Of a stretch of DNA of 64,000 nt, positions 1 to 9,053 are shown one piece after another; positions within the stretch are counted from its first letter, which is position 1; the number at the start of each line of letters is the position of its first letter. Position numbers and translations under genes: made by a program. Origin of the DNA: an uncultured Dorea sp. Its GTDB lineage: Bacteria > Bacillota > Clostridia > Lachnospirales > Lachnospiraceae. The notes under the pieces are model-generated. The model saw only the letters and a list, made by a program, of their open reading frames with translations, did no database searches and had not been told where the DNA came from. The stretch covers positions 1 to 64,000 of the forward strand of contig CAPEBR010000019.1 in the NCBI GenBank assembly GCA_948602995.1. Direction: 5' to 3'.

Positions 1-74
1 GAAGCAATGCCATAGCTTCCTAATACTTCATTGATTTTATCAATTCTTCTTTCATATGATTCAAATAAAGCCAT
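1..74 (-). CDS. GGGtGRT-type protein, N-terminal fragment (runs off the window)
   Basis: Only the first 24 codons are in the window (MALFESYERRIDKINEVLG and on). The start is fixed by an AGGAGG box seven bases upstream of the ATG. The N-terminus and the position directly downstream of a NifU-like scaffold gene match the GGGtGRT proteins of Clostridia, which usually sit next to such a scaffold. Their function is poorly known, and the assignment rests on a short stretch and context. Confidence 0.55.
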   Translation of the reverse strand, partial: MALFESYERRIDKINEVLGSYGIA

Positions 75-155
75 TTACTTGTCCTCCTGATTATTTGTGG
101 CTATGTAATAAGAACTCCGTTCAATCCGGCACGCCATGCCTTCGCATCCTGTCCT

Positions 156-182
156 GACGATTTCATGCACGCATGAATCGTC
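156..182. other. Small hairpin between scaffold gene and GGGtGRT gene
   Basis: GACGATTTCATG and CATGAATCGTC pair around a four-base loop with one bulged base. It lies in the 143-bp gap between two co-directional minus-strand genes. No clear U-tract follows on either strand, so it may be a processing or stabilising hairpin rather than a terminator. Confidence 0.3.
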
Positions 183-217
183 CGCCCATGCCAGTCTGCT
201 GTGTCCGCCTATCGCGG

Positions 218-910
218 CTATTCTTTTCTTGGATCGATGATTTTTGCGGCGTCAGCGACACGTCCATACTGTCCTTTTGCCTTTTCCCATGCATCATTCG
301 GTGTATCGCCTGCTTTGATAAAGTCAGTTAATTTCCCAAGACTTACAAACTGGTATCCGATGATCTCATCATTCTCGTCCAAAGCAATACCCGTTACATA
401 ACCTTCTGCCATCTCAAGATAACGGGGACCCTTTGCCAGTGTTCCGTACATTGTACCAACCTGTGAGCGAAGTCCCTTTCCAAGATCCTCAAGGCCTGCG
501 CCGACCGGAAGCCCGTCCTCTGAAAATGCGCTCTGGGTTCTTCCGTATACGATCTGCAGAAACAGCTCTCTCATAGCCGTATTAATCGCATCACAGACAA
601 GGTCTGTATTAAGTGCCTCCAAAATGGTCTTACCAGGAAGAATCTCAGATGCCATGGCTGCAGAATGGGTCATACCTGAACATCCGATTGTCTCAACCAA
701 TGCCTCCTGGATAATTCCTTCCTTTACGTTCAAAGTGAGTTTACAGGTTCCCTGCTGAGGAGCACACCAGCCAATGCCGTGTGTCAGACCGGAAATGTCC
801 TTCACCTCTTTTGCTTTTACCCATTTCGCCTCTTCCGGAATCGGAGCCGGTCCGTGATTTGCACCCTGGGCTACCGGACACATCATTTCTACTTCGTGTG
901 AATAAATCAT
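218..910 (-). CDS. NifU-like iron-sulfur cluster assembly scaffold protein
   Basis: This 230-residue protein resembles the NifU/IscU N-terminal scaffold fold, which holds nascent Fe-S clusters on conserved cysteines. Candidate ligands are Cys in GWCAPQQGTC (about residues 47-57) and in ETIGCSGMTHS (about residue 77). It is longer than IscU (about 130 residues) because of a C-terminal extension typical of this clostridial subfamily. AAAGGAG upstream of the ATG supports the start. It is followed by the GGGtGRT gene, and the pair is probably one transcript. The Fe-S role is from family knowledge; the partner and target are unknown. Confidence 0.75.
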   Translation of the reverse strand: MIYSHEVEMMCPVAQGANHGPAPIPEEAKWVKAKEVKDISGLTHGIGWCAPQQGTCKLTLNVKEGIIQEALVETIGCSGMTHSAAMASEILPGKTILEALNTDLVCDAINTAMRELFLQIVYGRTQSAFSEDGLPVGAGLEDLGKGLRSQVGTMYGTLAKGPRYLEMAEGYVTGIALDENDEIIGYQFVSLGKLTDFIKAGDTPNDAWEKAKGQYGRVADAAKIIDPRKE

Positions 911-1177
911 TTTAAAACTCCTTTCAAATACGTATTGTTATTTCTTTAACACCATACGTCATTATTTTCTCATATATTTAAAATTTCGTCAATTATTAGT
1001 TTCCTTATTTCACCGCCATTTTCTGCGCGTTTTACCGCCATCACCGCCGTTTTTATTCTGAATACTCCCTCCTGCCATTTTTTTCACTTTTCACCGGCAG
1101 GAGAGAGCCATTATGCGGTGGCTGCGCCGATTGACGACAACGCAGCAGATGGAAATTTAGACAAGTGAAACGTACAG

Positions 1178-2428
1178 TTAATTAGTATAATTCAACTCCT
1201 CCCGAAGCAGTGTAAGAGCTCTTACTACCGCATAGTCCCGGTTCTTCTGCCTGTTTCCCGAAAACCGGAACTCCTCCACACGCGTATGCCCCTTCACGAA
1301 GCATCCGATATAAACCAGTCCCACCGGCTTTTCCTTTGTCCCGCCGTCAGGTCCTGCGATTCCGGTCACACTGAGCGCCGTATCCGCGCCTGCTGCTTTT
1401 GCTGCTCCCTCTGCCATCTCCCTTGCCGTCTGCGGACTCACTGCACCATACTGTTCGAGCGTCCTGGCATCCACTCCCAGAAGCCTGCTCTTTGCCTCAT
1501 TGGAATAGGTTATATATCCCTCGTTATATACGACGGAAGCTCCCGCCACATTCATAATTCTTCCCGCCAGTTTACCGCCAGTGCAGGATTCTGCTGTTGT
1601 GAGTGTGAATTTTTTCTCCGTCAGAATCCGGACAATTACATCCTCAAGATTCTCCTTCTCCTCTTCCGTGTAAATCAGCTCTCCAAAACGGCGGCGGAGC
1701 TCTTCGAGCAAAGGACGTATCAGGGCTTCTGCTTTTTCCTCGCTTTCTGCCTTTGCAGTGATACGCAGATGTACCTCTCCTAACTTGGCATAAGGTGCAA
1801 TTGTGGGATTCGTCTGAACTTCCATCAGATCTGCGATGACTGTTTCTGCCTTGCTTTCCCCGATCCCGCATAGCTTTACCATCTTAGAGTAGATTCCTTC
1901 TGGTTCAAGCTGGTTCAGATAAGGGGCTATCGATTCTTCGAACATAGGCTTCAGCTCATCCGGCGGGCCAGGAAGAAGGATCATGGTCTTCCCTTCCTTT
2001 CTGTCTTCCAGAATCAGACCAGGCGCAGTACCATTATGATTCTCCACCACACGGGCATCCTCCGGTACCAGCGCCTGTTTCCAGTTGTTTTCAGTGATCT
2101 GGGCATGTTTCATTTTCTGAAAATACGCGGAAATGGACTCCTTTACATGCACATCCTCATGAAGCTCCCTTCCGAATACATGCGCCGCCACCTCCTTAGT
2201 GAGGTCATCTTTCGTAGGCCCAAGTCCCCCGCTGAGAATTACAATATCTGATCTTGAAAGGGCTGTCTGTAATGTTTCCTCCAGACGCTCCTCATTATCT
2301 CCTACCACACTCTGATGATAACAGGATAATCCAAGGGCAGCACAGCGTTCAGACAGATACGCTGCATTCGTATTTACAATATTTCCCAAAAGAATTTCTG
2401 TTCCTACTGATAAAAGCTCTACGGTCAT
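1178..2428 (-). CDS. cinA: CinA family nicotinamide-nucleotide amidase
   Basis: The protein has 416 residues and two domains. The N-terminal molybdopterin-binding-like (COG1058) domain has the motif LSGGLGPTKDDLTKE at about residues 65-80. The C-terminal PncC-type domain has TTAESCTGGKLAGRI at about 277-291. CinA proteins deamidate nicotinamide mononucleotide in pyridine-nucleotide recycling and are historically linked to competence. The full length is typical. It is the last gene of the minus-strand run that starts with yicC, and its ATG lies two bases after the pgsA stop, so translation is probably coupled. Confidence 0.93.
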   Translation of the reverse strand: MTVELLSVGTEILLGNIVNTNAAYLSERCAALGLSCYHQSVVGDNEERLEETLQTALSRSDIVILSGGLGPTKDDLTKEVAAHVFGRELHEDVHVKESISAYFQKMKHAQITENNWKQALVPEDARVVENHNGTAPGLILEDRKEGKTMILLPGPPDELKPMFEESIAPYLNQLEPEGIYSKMVKLCGIGESKAETVIADLMEVQTNPTIAPYAKLGEVHLRITAKAESEEKAEALIRPLLEELRRRFGELIYTEEEKENLEDVIVRILTEKKFTLTTAESCTGGKLAGRIMNVAGASVVYNEGYITYSNEAKSRLLGVDARTLEQYGAVSPQTAREMAEGAAKAAGADTALSVTGIAGPDGGTKEKPVGLVYIGCFVKGHTRVEEFRFSGNRQKNRDYAVVRALTLLREELNYTN

Positions 2429-2430
2429 TC

Positions 2431-2973
2431 CTACATCCCTCCCTTTGTAAGTACTTCTATATTCTTTGCCACGTAATCGATCAAAGAAACAACCGTCAAG
2501 ATTAAGGATACCCAGATCAGGACTATTCCAATCACCCGAAAAATTCCTCCAAGATCTGCAATCAGCACAATAATCATTGCCATCTGGGAAACGGTCTTGA
2601 ATTTTCCCCAGTAGCTCGCCGCAATCACAATCCCATTATCTGATGCCACAAGCCGGAATCCGCTGATAATAAATTCCCTGGCAATAATCACAATCACAAA
2701 CCATGCCTCCAGCATCCCTGCAGGAATCAGACAGATCATGGCTGAGCAGACAAGAAGCTTGTCTGCAAGGGGATCCATAAACTTTCCGAAATTCGTCACA
2801 AGATTCCTCGCCCTGGCAATCTTCCCATCCAGCATATCCGTAAGACTCGCGACACAAAAAATCACAAGAGCAATCCATTTATTTGCCGCGCCTCCCACAT
2901 CCGTCAGCATAAAAAACACGAAAAACGGCACCATAATCACTCTCAATACTGTCAGCTTATTTGGTAAATTCAT
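2431..2973 (-). CDS. pgsA: CDP-diacylglycerol-glycerol-3-phosphate 3-phosphatidyltransferase
   Basis: This 180-residue integral membrane enzyme makes phosphatidylglycerol phosphate, the first committed step to phosphatidylglycerol and cardiolipin. The CDP-alcohol phosphotransferase signature is present: D46 and D49-G50, A53-R54, G63, D67 and D71. Several hydrophobic segments surround it. The start overlaps the rimO stop by four bases (ATGA-type junction) and cinA follows two bases on. The rimO-pgsA-cinA order is common in Firmicutes. Confidence 0.93.
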   Translation of the reverse strand: MNLPNKLTVLRVIMVPFFVFFMLTDVGGAANKWIALVIFCVASLTDMLDGKIARARNLVTNFGKFMDPLADKLLVCSAMICLIPAGMLEAWFVIVIIAREFIISGFRLVASDNGIVIAASYWGKFKTVSQMAMIIVLIADLGGIFRVIGIVLIWVSLILTVVSLIDYVAKNIEVLTKGGM

Positions 2974-4301
2974 TCTACTAACTCTCCTATCAAATCATAT
3001 TCCAACGCCCCTGTCACCTTTACCCGGGCAAAATCACCGGACATCAGCTCCCTGTCTGTGTTGATAAATATAAGTCCGTCCACATTAGGGGCGTCCTTTT
3101 GCGTTCTCCCCACATAGACATTCTCGTCGGCAACCTTCCCCTCAATCATTACAAGGATCTCCTGTCCTTCCATCGTCTCTGCCCGTGCAAATGCAATCTC
3201 CTGCTGAAGCTCCATAAGCTCTGCCTGGCGTTCTTCTTTTACCTCTTCAGGAATCTGTCCCGGCATCTCTGCCGCCGGCGTGTCCTCTTCCGGGGAATAA
3301 GTAAATACCCCCAGCCGGTCGAACTCCATCTCATCTACAAATTCCAGAAGCTCTTTATGCTGCTCCTTAGTCTCCCCGGGAAATCCAGTGATCAGCGTAG
3401 TGCGGAGGGTAATATCCGGGATCTCCTCCCTGAGCCTTCCGATCATTTCCTTCAGCTGTTTTTTTGAGGTACGCCTGCCCATCCCTTTCAAAACTGCGTC
3501 ACTGGCATGCTGAATCGGGAGATCCAGATAGTGGCAGATCTTTTTTTCCTCCTTCATCACCTGAACCAGCTCATCGTAAATCTCCTCCGGATAGCAGTAG
3601 AGAATCCGTATCCACTTAAGACCGCTGATCTGGCACAGCCGCTTAAGAAGCCTGTGCAGGGATTTTTCTCCGTAGAGATCCTTTCCGTAGAGCGTTGTCT
3701 CCTGTGCCACAAGAATCAGCTCCTTTACCCCCTGCCCGGCAAGTTCCTCTGCCTCTTTCACAAGGTGTTCCACCGGCACACTCCTGTATCTGCCACGAAG
3801 CTTTGGAATAATACAGTACGTACAGTGCTTATCGCACCCTTCTGCAATTTTCAGATACGCATAATGCCCGCCAGTCGTCACAAGCCGCCTCGTCTCCTGA
3901 AGCGGGAGGGCATTCAGATCCCCCAGTGTTACGCTGCCCTTACCTGCAAGTGTCTCTTTTATCACATCGCAAATCCTGTCATAGGCTGTCGTTCCCAGCA
4001 CTGCGTCCACTTCCGGAAGCTCTGTACCGATCTCCTTGTAATATCTCTGGGCAAGGCAGCCAGTAACAATTAGTGCTTTCAGATTCCCCGTCTTCTTGTA
4101 TTCTGCCATCTCCAGTATCGTCTGGATACTCTCCTCCTTGGCATCATGGATAAAGCAACAGGTATTAATCACAATAACATCTGCCTCTGTCTCATCATCT
4201 ACAATCTGGTATCCCCCATCCTCCAGAAGTCCAAGCATTACCTCTGAATCAACCAGATTCTTATCGCATCCGAGAGAGACAAACAATACTCTTGTCTTCA
4301 A
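2970..4301 (-). CDS. rimO: Ribosomal protein uS12 (Asp89) methylthiotransferase RimO
   Basis: This radical-SAM methylthiotransferase modifies an aspartate of ribosomal protein S12. The N-terminal UPF0004 domain carries cysteines in SLGCDKN, NTCCFI and TGCLAQRY. The radical-SAM motif is C-x3-C-x2-C in EGCDKHCTYCIIP, and a TRAM domain ends the protein. I place the start at the TTG at 4301, giving LKTRVLFVSLGCDKN with GGGAGG upstream, because the family normally begins within a few residues of this strand. Further upstream an in-frame ATG at 4346 and a TTG at 4361 would overlap rpoZ and add an unconserved leader. The length of about 443 residues is normal. Confidence 0.92.
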   Translation of the reverse strand: MKTRVLFVSLGCDKNLVDSEVMLGLLEDGGYQIVDDETEADVIVINTCCFIHDAKEESIQTILEMAEYKKTGNLKALIVTGCLAQRYYKEIGTELPEVDAVLGTTAYDRICDVIKETLAGKGSVTLGDLNALPLQETRRLVTTGGHYAYLKIAEGCDKHCTYCIIPKLRGRYRSVPVEHLVKEAEELAGQGVKELILVAQETTLYGKDLYGEKSLHRLLKRLCQISGLKWIRILYCYPEEIYDELVQVMKEEKKICHYLDLPIQHASDAVLKGMGRRTSKKQLKEMIGRLREEIPDITLRTTLITGFPGETKEQHKELLEFVDEMEFDRLGVFTYSPEEDTPAAEMPGQIPEEVKEERQAELMELQQEIAFARAETMEGQEILVMIEGKVADENVYVGRTQKDAPNVDGLIFINTDRELMSGDFARVKVTGALEYDLIGELVE

Positions 4302-4338
4302 GAAAGGCAGACACCCTCCCGTATCTGCCCCATACTTC

Positions 4339-4578
4339 TTATTCATCTTCTTCACCGGCAACCTTGATCTTTGCCTGGTTCAGCTCATCAATAGCGATTG
4401 AGAGAGCCTTGCCTCTTCCCTTCGTGCTCACAAGGGGAATAGAACCGTCTATTAGCTCACGGGCGCGCTTTGCAGTAGCCATTACGATGGAATAGCGGCT
4501 GTTTACAACCTTCGTTGCACCTTCCTCAACGTCCTTATTCACTACCTTCATTAAGTCTGTGTAAGATGGATGTAACAT
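4339..4578 (-). CDS. rpoZ: DNA-directed RNA polymerase subunit omega
   Basis: This 79-residue protein has the omega signature: SRYSIVMATAKRARELIDG at about residues 27-45 followed by KALSIAIDEL. Omega binds the beta-prime subunit and aids polymerase assembly. It lies directly after gmk (three-base gap), which is the usual gmk-rpoZ arrangement in Firmicutes. The acidic tail ending GEEDE is typical. Confidence 0.92.
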   Translation of the reverse strand: MLHPSYTDLMKVVNKDVEEGATKVVNSRYSIVMATAKRARELIDGSIPLVSTKGRGKALSIAIDELNQAKIKVAGEEDE

Positions 4579-4581
4579 ACA

Positions 4582-5202
4582 TCATTCTCCTTTCAAATCT
4601 CTCTTTATATTCTCAATCATCTTCTGATTACGTGAAACTCTTCTGTGCTCTCCCTGAATAATCCTGTGTACCTCTTCCACACACTCGTCAAGCCTGTCAT
4701 TAATAATCAGATAATCATAGTGTTCTATTCCCTGTGCCTCTTCCTTCGCACGGCCAAGCCGGTACTCGATCACATCCATTGTCTCCGTCCCACGGCCAGC
4801 CAGACGTCTCTTAAGCTCTGCAGCAGTAGGCGGTGTTACAAACAAAAGCAGCGTATCCGGGAACTTCTCCTTCACCTTCAGCGCCCCCTGTATCTCAATC
4901 TCCAGGATCACATCCTTTCCTGCCTTTAGCTTTTCTTCCACATACATACGCGGCGTTCCGTAATAATTTTCCACGTATCTAGCATACTCTATCAGCTCAT
5001 CTTTCGCAATCATTTTTTCAAATTCTTCCTTTGATTTGAAGAAATATGCCTTTCCCTCTTCCTCGCCGGGCCTTGGCTTCCTTGTTGTTGCAGAGACTGA
5101 CAACGCATAATTTTCATATTTTTCAAGAAGTTCCTTCATGATGGTGCCTTTACCTGCTCCTGAAAAGCCAGATACTACAATAAGAATCCCTTCCTTATCC
5201 AT
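4582..5202 (-). CDS. gmk: Guanylate kinase
   Basis: This 206-residue enzyme phosphorylates GMP to GDP using ATP. The P-loop is GFSGAGKGT at about residues 12-20, followed by the GMP-binding stretch with SATTRKPRPGE at about 38-48 and an EYARYVENYYGTP segment. The length matches the family. It sits between yicC and rpoZ in a compact minus-strand operon. Confidence 0.96.
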   Translation of the reverse strand: MDKEGILIVVSGFSGAGKGTIMKELLEKYENYALSVSATTRKPRPGEEEGKAYFFKSKEEFEKMIAKDELIEYARYVENYYGTPRMYVEEKLKAGKDVILEIEIQGALKVKEKFPDTLLLFVTPPTAAELKRRLAGRGTETMDVIEYRLGRAKEEAQGIEHYDYLIINDRLDECVEEVHRIIQGEHRRVSRNQKMIENIKRDLKGE

Positions 5203-5214
5203 CTTTTCTCTCCC

Positions 5215-6096
5215 CTATTCGATATTCTGAATCTGTTCTCTTACCTTCTCAATCTCTGTCTTAAGATCAATTCCCACATTCGATATATCAAGATCATTGG
5301 CCTTCGAGAGGATCGTATTCGCCTCCCGGTTCATCTCCTGGGCAATAAAATCAAGCTTCCGTCCGATTCCCGCATCACCTGTTCCAAGGGTCTCCCTCAT
5401 ATGTACAATATGGCTCTTTAGACGGACAACCTCCTCGTCTGTACAGATCTTGTCCGCAAACAGTACGACCTCCGCCGCGATGCGGCTGTCCTCAATCTGT
5501 GTATCTGCCAGAAGCTCCCGCACCTTATGTTCCAGCTTCTCCCTGTACCCTGCAATTATCTGCGGAGTGCGCTCCTCAATAAAAGAAACAAGCTCCAGCA
5601 TCCTTTCAAGCTTCTGAAGAATATCTGCCTTCAGGGCTTCTCCTTCTGTAGTCCTCGCCTCCACAAACTTCTCCACAGCACCGTCAAGCGCCTGCCTTAA
5701 GACGTTCCACAGCTCCTCTTCATCAGGCGGCTGCTCTTCCATCGTGAGAACCTCCGGATAGCGGGACAGGGTAGATGCCCTGATGTCATCCTCCAGTGAA
5801 AATCTTTCCACCATCCTCTTAAGAGCTGTCAGATATTCCTCTGCCAGTGCCTCATTATAACGCAGTGTCATCTGGCTCTCCGATGAGTCTTCATACAGGA
5901 TAAACAGATCCACCTTTCCTCTTAAAATACTTTTCTTCATCAGTCCCCGTATTGCCGTCTCAAAGCAGTTTAATTTTTTCGGCATACGGATATTCACATC
6001 CAGATAGCGATGGTTGACTCCCTTCATCTCTACCGTAAACCTCCGCTCTCCGTCCGAGATCTCGCATCTCCCAAAACCTGTCATACTCTTTATCAT
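5215..6096 (-). CDS. yicC: YicC/YloC family endoribonuclease
   Basis: This 293-residue protein starts MIKSMTGFGR, the hallmark of the YicC N-terminal domain, and ends in the DUF1732 domain with KLDFIAQEMNREANTI (about 246-261). Members are RNases implicated in RNA turnover. The position directly before gmk is conserved in Firmicutes, where the gene is called yloC. A near-consensus promoter lies just upstream (6135-6163), so this is the first gene of the operon. Confidence 0.92.
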   Translation of the reverse strand: MIKSMTGFGRCEISDGERRFTVEMKGVNHRYLDVNIRMPKKLNCFETAIRGLMKKSILRGKVDLFILYEDSSESQMTLRYNEALAEEYLTALKRMVERFSLEDDIRASTLSRYPEVLTMEEQPPDEEELWNVLRQALDGAVEKFVEARTTEGEALKADILQKLERMLELVSFIEERTPQIIAGYREKLEHKVRELLADTQIEDSRIAAEVVLFADKICTDEEVVRLKSHIVHMRETLGTGDAGIGRKLDFIAQEMNREANTILSKANDLDISNVGIDLKTEIEKVREQIQNIE

Positions 6097-6134
6097 GATT
6101 GAAACCTCATCATATTTTTTTAATTTCCGATTTT

Positions 6135-6163
6135 ATTATAAGACATTTGCAAATTTACGTCAA
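6135..6163 (-). promoter_or_regulatory. Sigma-A type promoter for yicC-gmk-rpoZ-rimO-pgsA-cinA
   Basis: On the minus strand TTGACG is followed by a 17-base spacer and a perfect TATAAT, about 39 bases before the yicC ATG. Spacing and boxes match the consensus for the housekeeping sigma factor. The predicted leader is short, about 30 bases. Confidence 0.75.
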
Positions 6164-6191
6164 CTATACTACAATAAAAAGGTGGATATTA

Positions 6192-6345
6192 GTTACTATT
6201 CGCTACTGTTCACACAGGACTTTGCATTTACTGCAAAGTCCATAAGAAAATGATTCAAGTGTGAGGGGCGCTTTTTGCGTAGCAAAACTTTAAATATCGC
6301 CCCGAATCGTTACTACGAGCGGACGGTCAGGCCGCGAATAGTAAC
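6192..6345. repeat. Family 1 palindromic repeat, copy A (inverted orientation)
   Basis: This 154-bp repeat is bounded by the inverted pair GTTACTATTCG / CGAATAGTAAC. Inside is a hairpin (GGACTTTGCA, five-base loop, TGCAAAGTCC), then the family core in reverse orientation (complement of ATCATTTTCTTAYGG), then a diverged second hairpin. It lies between the divergent yicC and rqcH genes. Other long copies are at 8921, 27855, 45803, 59311 and 61110. Confidence 0.8.
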
Positions 6346-6375
6346 AGATATTTAGGAAAGGATTAGTTATTTATT

Positions 6376-8115
6376 ATGGCATTTGACGGAATCACCGTAT
6401 CATCAATTGTAAATGAACTGAATGAACATCTCACCAACGGACGCATCGCGAAGATCGCCCAGCCAGAATCCGATGAACTCCTCCTCACAGTCAAGACGCC
6501 GGGGGGACAGAAGCGTCTTTATATCTCGGCAAGCGCCTCTCTTCCACTGATTTATCTTACAGAGGAAAATAAGCCGGGGCCCATGACTGCGCCCAATTTC
6601 TGCATGCTTTTAAGAAAGCACATTGGCGGCGGACGCATTGCCGGCATCACCCAGCCGGGACTGGAACGGATCATATCCATTAACATTGAACATCTGGACG
6701 AGCTTGGAGACCCCTGCCAAAAGAAGCTGATCGTAGAGATTATGGGAAAACACAGTAATATCATCTTCTGCGATGACCAGGACAGAATCATCGACAGCAT
6801 CAAGCATGTTTCCGCACAGATGAGCTCTGTGAGGGAAGTTCTGCCCGGCAGAAATTATTTTATACCCGATACCATGTCCAAACACGATCCTCTAAGCGTG
6901 GATGAAGATGGTTTTGTACGCGCACTGAAGGAAAAACCAATGTCCGTTTCCAAGGCTCTGTATGCTGGCTTTACCGGCATCAGCCCTGTTGCTGCCGCTG
7001 ACATCTGCCTTCGTGCAGGCATTGACCTGGAGCCGGATGCAGGAGAGCTGTCCGGGGATATTCTGATGCATCTGTTCCGGCAGTTTTCCTACTATATGGA
7101 CGAAGTAAAGTCGCATCATTTTCATCCGGTCATCTATTACCGGGGGGCAGAACCGGCGGAATTTGCGGCACTCCCTCTCCTCCAGTTCGAGCATATGGAA
7201 AAAAAGGAGTACACCTCTATTTCCGAGGTGCTTGCAGCCTACTATTCTTCTAAAAACACCCTGACCCGCATACGGCAGAAAAGCGCTGATCTGCGCCATG
7301 TCGTACAAACGGCGCTGGAACGGAACCGGAAGAAATACGACCTGCAGGAACGTCAGCTTAAGGATACAGAAAAGCGGGAAAAATACAAGGTATACGGAGA
7401 ACTGATCAACACCTACGGTTATAACCTGGATCCCGGCTCCAGAGAGCTTACCTGCCTGAACTATTATACTAATGAAGACATTACGATCCCCTTAGACCCG
7501 GTTAAAACTCCCCAGGAAAATTCGCAGAAATATTTTGCCAGATATAACAAACAGAAGCGGACTTTTGAGGCACTCTCGGGGCTGATCAAAGAAACAGGCG
7601 ATGACATCGCCTACCTGGAATCCATCAGCACAGCGCTGGACATTGCACGAAGTGAGGCTGACCTGGCGCAGATCAAGGAAGAACTGATTCAGAGCGGCTA
7701 TATACGCCGGAAGTTTACAAAGAAAAAGGTAAAGCTTACAAACAAGCCTATGCACTATCTCTCTTGCGACGGATATCATATGTATGTGGGAAAAAATAAT
7801 TTTCAGAATGACGAGCTCACCTTCTCCTTCGCCAATGGAAATGACTGGTGGTTCCATGCCAAGGGCGCCGCTGGCTCCCATGTTATTGTCCGGACAAATG
7901 GAGACGAGCTGCCTGATTCAACGTTCGAGGAAGCAGGACGCCTTGCCGCATATTATTCAAAAAGCCGCGGGGCAGACAAAGTTGAAATTGATTATGTTGA
8001 GAAAAAGCATGTAAAAAAACCGAATGGTGCAAAACCAGGCTTCGTCGTATACTATACAAACTATTCCCTGGTCATTGACTCTGATATTTCAAAGATAAAG
8101 ACTGTGCAGGATTAA
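6376..8115 (+). CDS. rqcH: NFACT ribosome-associated quality-control protein (RqcH/Rqc2 family)
   Basis: This 579-residue protein has the full NFACT layout: an N-terminal NFACT-N domain starting MAFDGITVSSIVNEL, a HhH segment near residues 180-230, a long coiled coil (about 280-435), and the NFACT-R domain near the C-terminus with NDWWFHAKGAAGSHVI (about 493-508). RqcH binds obstructed 50S subunits and recruits tRNA-Ala to add C-terminal alanine tails; older annotations call it a fibronectin-binding protein. It is monocistronic, with AGGAAAGGA upstream. Confidence 0.9.
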   Translation: MAFDGITVSSIVNELNEHLTNGRIAKIAQPESDELLLTVKTPGGQKRLYISASASLPLIYLTEENKPGPMTAPNFCMLLRKHIGGGRIAGITQPGLERIISINIEHLDELGDPCQKKLIVEIMGKHSNIIFCDDQDRIIDSIKHVSAQMSSVREVLPGRNYFIPDTMSKHDPLSVDEDGFVRALKEKPMSVSKALYAGFTGISPVAAADICLRAGIDLEPDAGELSGDILMHLFRQFSYYMDEVKSHHFHPVIYYRGAEPAEFAALPLLQFEHMEKKEYTSISEVLAAYYSSKNTLTRIRQKSADLRHVVQTALERNRKKYDLQERQLKDTEKREKYKVYGELINTYGYNLDPGSRELTCLNYYTNEDITIPLDPVKTPQENSQKYFARYNKQKRTFEALSGLIKETGDDIAYLESISTALDIARSEADLAQIKEELIQSGYIRRKFTKKKVKLTNKPMHYLSCDGYHMYVGKNNFQNDELTFSFANGNDWWFHAKGAAGSHVIVRTNGDELPDSTFEEAGRLAAYYSKSRGADKVEIDYVEKKHVKKPNGAKPGFVVYYTNYSLVIDSDISKIKTVQD

Positions 8116-8282
8116 TCATTGCAATAAGTCCAAAGTAACACGCGTCTGATATTCGTGTCAGCTGTTCGCCTGCTGACCGACGGCGCAGCGGGCACGGACA
8201 GCTGGCGCGATACTCACGGCAGATTTCATTAACCGTGAGTACAATACAATGATGTACCACTAAAGTATATTTGAGAAATCAT

Positions 8283-8906
8283 TTAGGAAAGAAGATCATA
8301 TAATTTGCCAATCAGGAGCTTTTGCTGCAGTGCTTCGAATTTTTCGTCTATCCGGTTTCCAAGATGTCTGCAGGCATCTTTGGAAAGGCGGGTATGACTG
8401 TAGATAATATCAACAATCGTTGTTTTATAAAAATTGCCCGCCACCACATACGTACACAAAGAATCCAGAGCACGCGCCGCATCCCCAAACTCCTGATGTC
8501 CTGAAAAATCATATCTTTCATAGGAATTTTCAAAATCCGAATTATAGCGCAGGATAACCTGCTCGAAAATAAAGTCGATTGCTGCCTTCACCTTCACCGG
8601 ATCCCTCTCTTCCAGCTCTCGCAGTGGTTCTGTTGCATAATAAAAGCTCAGCATATCATCAACATAATTTTCAATCTGATTGTTCAGGATCTCGCTTTCC
8701 ACCAGCTTCTCCACCTCAGCCAGATTAAACAGCCTGTTCCCAATAAAATCTTCTCTATATGCATCAAAAAAATTAATCAGACATCTTTTCTCTTCTGGTC
8801 CAAATTCCCTTGATCCGCGGAAATACTGGGACAGCTGGTCTTTCCATCCGTCCCCGAAGGTATCCATCAGAATCTTTAAGCTCTCTACACTATTTACCAT
8901 GTTCAC
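8283..8906 (-). CDS. Conserved hypothetical protein next to the DUF815 ATPase
   Basis: I do not recognise this 207-residue soluble protein. It is rich in charged and aromatic residues, predicted mainly helical, without signal peptide or membrane segment. It begins MNMVNSVESLKILMDTFGDGW and a weak GAGAGAGG box precedes it. It is co-directional with the DUF815 ATPase upstream but separated from it by a family 1 repeat, so it may belong to the same transcript. Confidence 0.6.
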   Translation of the reverse strand: MNMVNSVESLKILMDTFGDGWKDQLSQYFRGSREFGPEEKRCLINFFDAYREDFIGNRLFNLAEVEKLVESEILNNQIENYVDDMLSFYYATEPLRELEERDPVKVKAAIDFIFEQVILRYNSDFENSYERYDFSGHQEFGDAARALDSLCTYVVAGNFYKTTIVDIIYSHTRLSKDACRHLGNRIDEKFEALQQKLLIGKLYDLLS

Positions 8907-8920
8907 ATTTCCTCTCTCTA

Positions 8921-9053
8921 GTTACTGTTCACTCCGTTCACATTAACATTCGCAAATCCATTTAAAATTCGCTTCGCGAATGGGATTTGCTCACACCTGA
9001 ATCATATTCTTACGGACTTTGCAGTAAATGCAAAGTCCTGTGTGAACAGTAAC
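8921..9053. repeat. Family 1 palindromic repeat, copy B (provides the 3' end of the DUF815 gene)
   Basis: The ends are a perfect 12-bp inverted pair, GTTACTGTTCAC / GTGAACAGTAAC. Within are hairpin 1 (GCAAATCC...ATTCGC / GCGAAT...GGATTTGC), the core TCACACCTGAATCATATTCT, and hairpin 2 (GGACTTTGCA / TGCAAAGTCC). Positions 9002-9053 are read as the last 16 codons and the stop of the neighbouring ATPase gene. Confidence 0.88.

Noticed and set aside
4302..4361. Longer rimO start inside rpoZ
   Set aside because: The added 20 residues are not like the family N-terminus, and the start at 4361 is a TTG without a Shine-Dalgarno box.
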